From: Anditalea sp035461405
GTDB taxonomy: Bacteria > Bacteroidota > Bacteroidia > Cytophagales > Cyclobacteriaceae
Reading direction: 5' to 3'
NCBI GenBank assembly: GCA_035461405.1
Contig: DATHVH010000052.1
Span: 1-6,923, forward strand
Length of the DNA stretch: 6,923 nt
This document shows positions 6,556 to 6,923 of the stretch, in pieces (position 1 is the first letter of the stretch; each line of letters begins with the position of its first letter). The notes beneath the pieces were generated by a model, which worked only from the letters and a program-made list of their open reading frames with translations, made no database searches and was not told the DNA's origin. A program made the position numbers and the translations under genes.

Positions 6556-6570
6556 TCCGCCACGGGCGGA
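6556..6570. repeat. Palindrome TCCGCC-ACG-GGCGGA in 5S copy A, loop C position
   Basis: Perfect 6-bp arms, identical in sequence and in position relative to the flanking 5S blocks (GCTT before, CGGGATGGGAAGAGG after) to the palindrome at 6798-6812 in copy B. It therefore predates the duplication, or was spread by conversion. Confidence 0.85.
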
Positions 6571-6629
6571 CGGGATGGGAAGAGGTGAGGCTATAGTAAT
6601 AATTAAAAACCCAATATACTCCATGAAGA

Positions 6630-6673
6630 GGCCTCTGTGAAACTCCGTGCCTTACTCTGCGGAACTCTGTGCC
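6630..6673 (-). repeat. Four tandem 11-nt units of a CACAGAG-type repeat
   Basis: On the minus strand the sequence divides exactly into GGCACAGAGTT, CCGCAGAGTAA, GGCACGGAGTT and TCACAGAGGCC. Each has the core C(A/G)C(A/G)GAG at the same place, with an exact 11-nt period. Similar ACACAGAG/CTCTGTG runs occur in intergenic DNA of many bacteria to my knowledge; their role is unknown. It lies between unit A and the terminator of unit B. Confidence 0.7.
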
Positions 6674-6698
6674 CCCTTTATTCCATGTGCATAAACGC

Positions 6699-6728
6699 AA
6701 AAAAGCCTTTCGATTTCTCGAAAGGCTT
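6699..6728 (-). terminator. Strong intrinsic terminator of 5S unit B
   Basis: On the minus strand AAGCCTTTCG and CGAAAGGCTT make a perfect 10-bp stem around the loop AGAAAT, running directly into six T (A at 6699-6704). It follows the 3' end of the 5S-like segment B by about 14 bases, as expected for the end of an rRNA transcription unit. Confidence 0.85.
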
Positions 6729-6742
6729 CTGTAAATAAGGAA

Positions 6743-6850
6743 GGCGGCGACCTACTCTCCCGGGTGTGACCCCAGTACCATCGGCGCTGCAGGGCTTTCC
6801 GCCACGGGCGGACGAGATGGGAAGAGGTGGAACCCCTGAGCTAAGCTGTA
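6743..6850 (-). rRNA. 5S rRNA-like segment B, better preserved but probably a pseudogene
   Basis: Read on the minus strand, the 3' half looks like an intact 5S gene: CAGCGCCGATGGTACTGG, then ACACCCGGGAGAGTAGG and TCGCCGCC at the 3' end (6743). The 5' half keeps TTAGCTCAGGGGTTCCACC and TCTTCCCATCTCG, and CAGGG/CCCTG can still form helix II. Two parts are abnormal. The conserved stretch normally reading about AACAGAGAAGTT, which gives loop C and one side of helix III, is replaced by the palindrome TCCGCCCGTGGCGGA. The 5' strand of helix I, which should pair with GCCGCC, is replaced by TGTAC-CAAA-GTACA. Without helix I and loop C it is unlikely to work as a 5S rRNA. The 5' limit is approximate. 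It is followed by a perfect terminator. Confidence 0.65.
6798..6812. repeat. Palindrome TCCGCC-ACG-GGCGGA in 5S copy B, loop C position
   Basis: Perfect 6-bp arms between GGGCTT and CGAGATGGGAAGAGG. It substitutes about 15 bases for about 12 of normal 5S sequence and is the same element at the same place as 6556-6570. Confidence 0.85.
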
Positions 6851-6860
6851 CTTTGGTACA
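6847..6860. repeat. Palindrome TGTAC-TTTG-GTACA at the 5' edge of 5S copy B
   Basis: Perfect 5-bp arms around 4 bases. It stands where the 5' strand of 5S helix I should be. Its sequence is unrelated to the TCCGCC family, but it has a similar size and shape. Confidence 0.6.
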
Positions 6861-6862
6861 TA

Positions 6863-6893
6863 AAACTCTGTCACCACTGCGAGTTCTCTGTAT
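6863..6893 (-). repeat. Degenerate CACAGAG-type repeat upstream of 5S copy B
   Basis: On the minus strand ACAGAG, GCAGTG and ACAGAG recur at intervals of about 11 and 9 bases. This looks like a decayed relative of the exact 11-nt array at 6630-6673 and holds the equivalent place between unit B and the next unit to the right. Confidence 0.4.
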
Positions 6894-6909
6894 TAAATAC
6901 AAACAGGCT

Positions 6910-6923
6910 TAAACGCAAAAAAG
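6910..6923 (-). terminator. Start of a third 5S-unit terminator, cut by the window edge
   Basis: TAAACGCAAAAAAG here is identical to 6692-6705, which is the T-run side of the unit B terminator. This implies that another hairpin, and probably another 5S or 5S-like copy, begins just beyond the right edge. Confidence 0.6.

Larger units (their letters stand above)
6457..6593 (-). pseudogene. 5S rRNA-derived segment A, heavily disrupted by palindromes
   Basis: Blocks of 5S rRNA are recognisable when read on the plus strand as the reverse complement: GCGAC, TACTCTCCC, CCAGTACC, CATCGGCGCTGCAG and CGGGATGGGAAGAGGTG, in the right order. Between them lie extra sequences that form palindromes at 6457-6472, 6499-6512 and 6537-6551. 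A fourth at 6556-6570 replaces the loop C region. The 5' third of a normal 5S gene is missing past about 6593, where AT-rich DNA begins. It cannot fold as a normal 5S rRNA. It lies tandem to copy B and is followed by its own terminator-like hairpin. Confidence 0.7.

Noticed and set aside
6457..6860. CRISPR-like array of palindromic repeats
   Set aside because: The palindromes are only 14-16 bp, differ in sequence and are irregularly spaced, and the sequence between them is 5S-derived, not unique spacer DNA.
6389..6902. Minus- and plus-strand frames of 64 to 103 codons at the right end
   Set aside because: They run across 5S-like sequence, palindromes and terminators; the open frames result from GC-rich structured DNA and not from coding.

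Overview
The window looks like chromosomal DNA from a member of the Bacteroidota, possibly Cytophagales (family level is a guess). The reasons are the AT-rich coding sequence, start codons without convincing Shine-Dalgarno sites, a TAnnTTTG-type promoter candidate, a secreted DUF2961/GH172 protein, and 5S rRNA-like segments whose conserved blocks resemble Bacteroidota 5S as I know it.

Left part (1-3875): a signalling and export module. A HlyD/MacA-type membrane-fusion subunit of an export pump runs off the left edge on the minus strand. Divergent from it are a sigma-54-dependent NtrC-family response regulator and an NtrY/NtrB-like histidine kinase, which overlap by 11 bp and so form one operon. 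The 341-bp divergent spacer holds a near-consensus -24/-12 promoter pointing at the pump gene, with about 26 nt from the predicted transcription start to its ATG. About 105 bp further upstream is an 18-bp imperfect palindrome, a plausible binding site for the regulator. The simplest reading is that the kinase phosphorylates the regulator, which then switches on the pump.

Middle (3992-6095, minus strand): one secreted glycoside hydrolase of the DUF2961/GH172 type with a C-terminal carbohydrate-binding-like beta-sandwich. It is split into two reading frames by one extra base in a run of eight T (coding strand). Removing one T restores a 700-residue protein. It is either a recent pseudogene, a sequencing error, or a gene rescued by slippage.

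Right part (6415-6923): no protein gene. It holds at least two, and the beginning of a third, tandem units on the minus strand. Each complete unit consists of a 5S rRNA-like segment followed by its own hairpin/T-run terminator, with short CACAGAG-type periodic repeats lying between units. Both 5S-like copies carry small GC-rich palindromes (TCCGCC-ACG-GGCGGA and relatives). One sits at the identical place in both copies and replaces the conserved loop C region. The copy farther left carries three more palindromes and is more decayed. This array is the least ordinary part of the window; it may trail off from a real rRNA operon just beyond the right edge.
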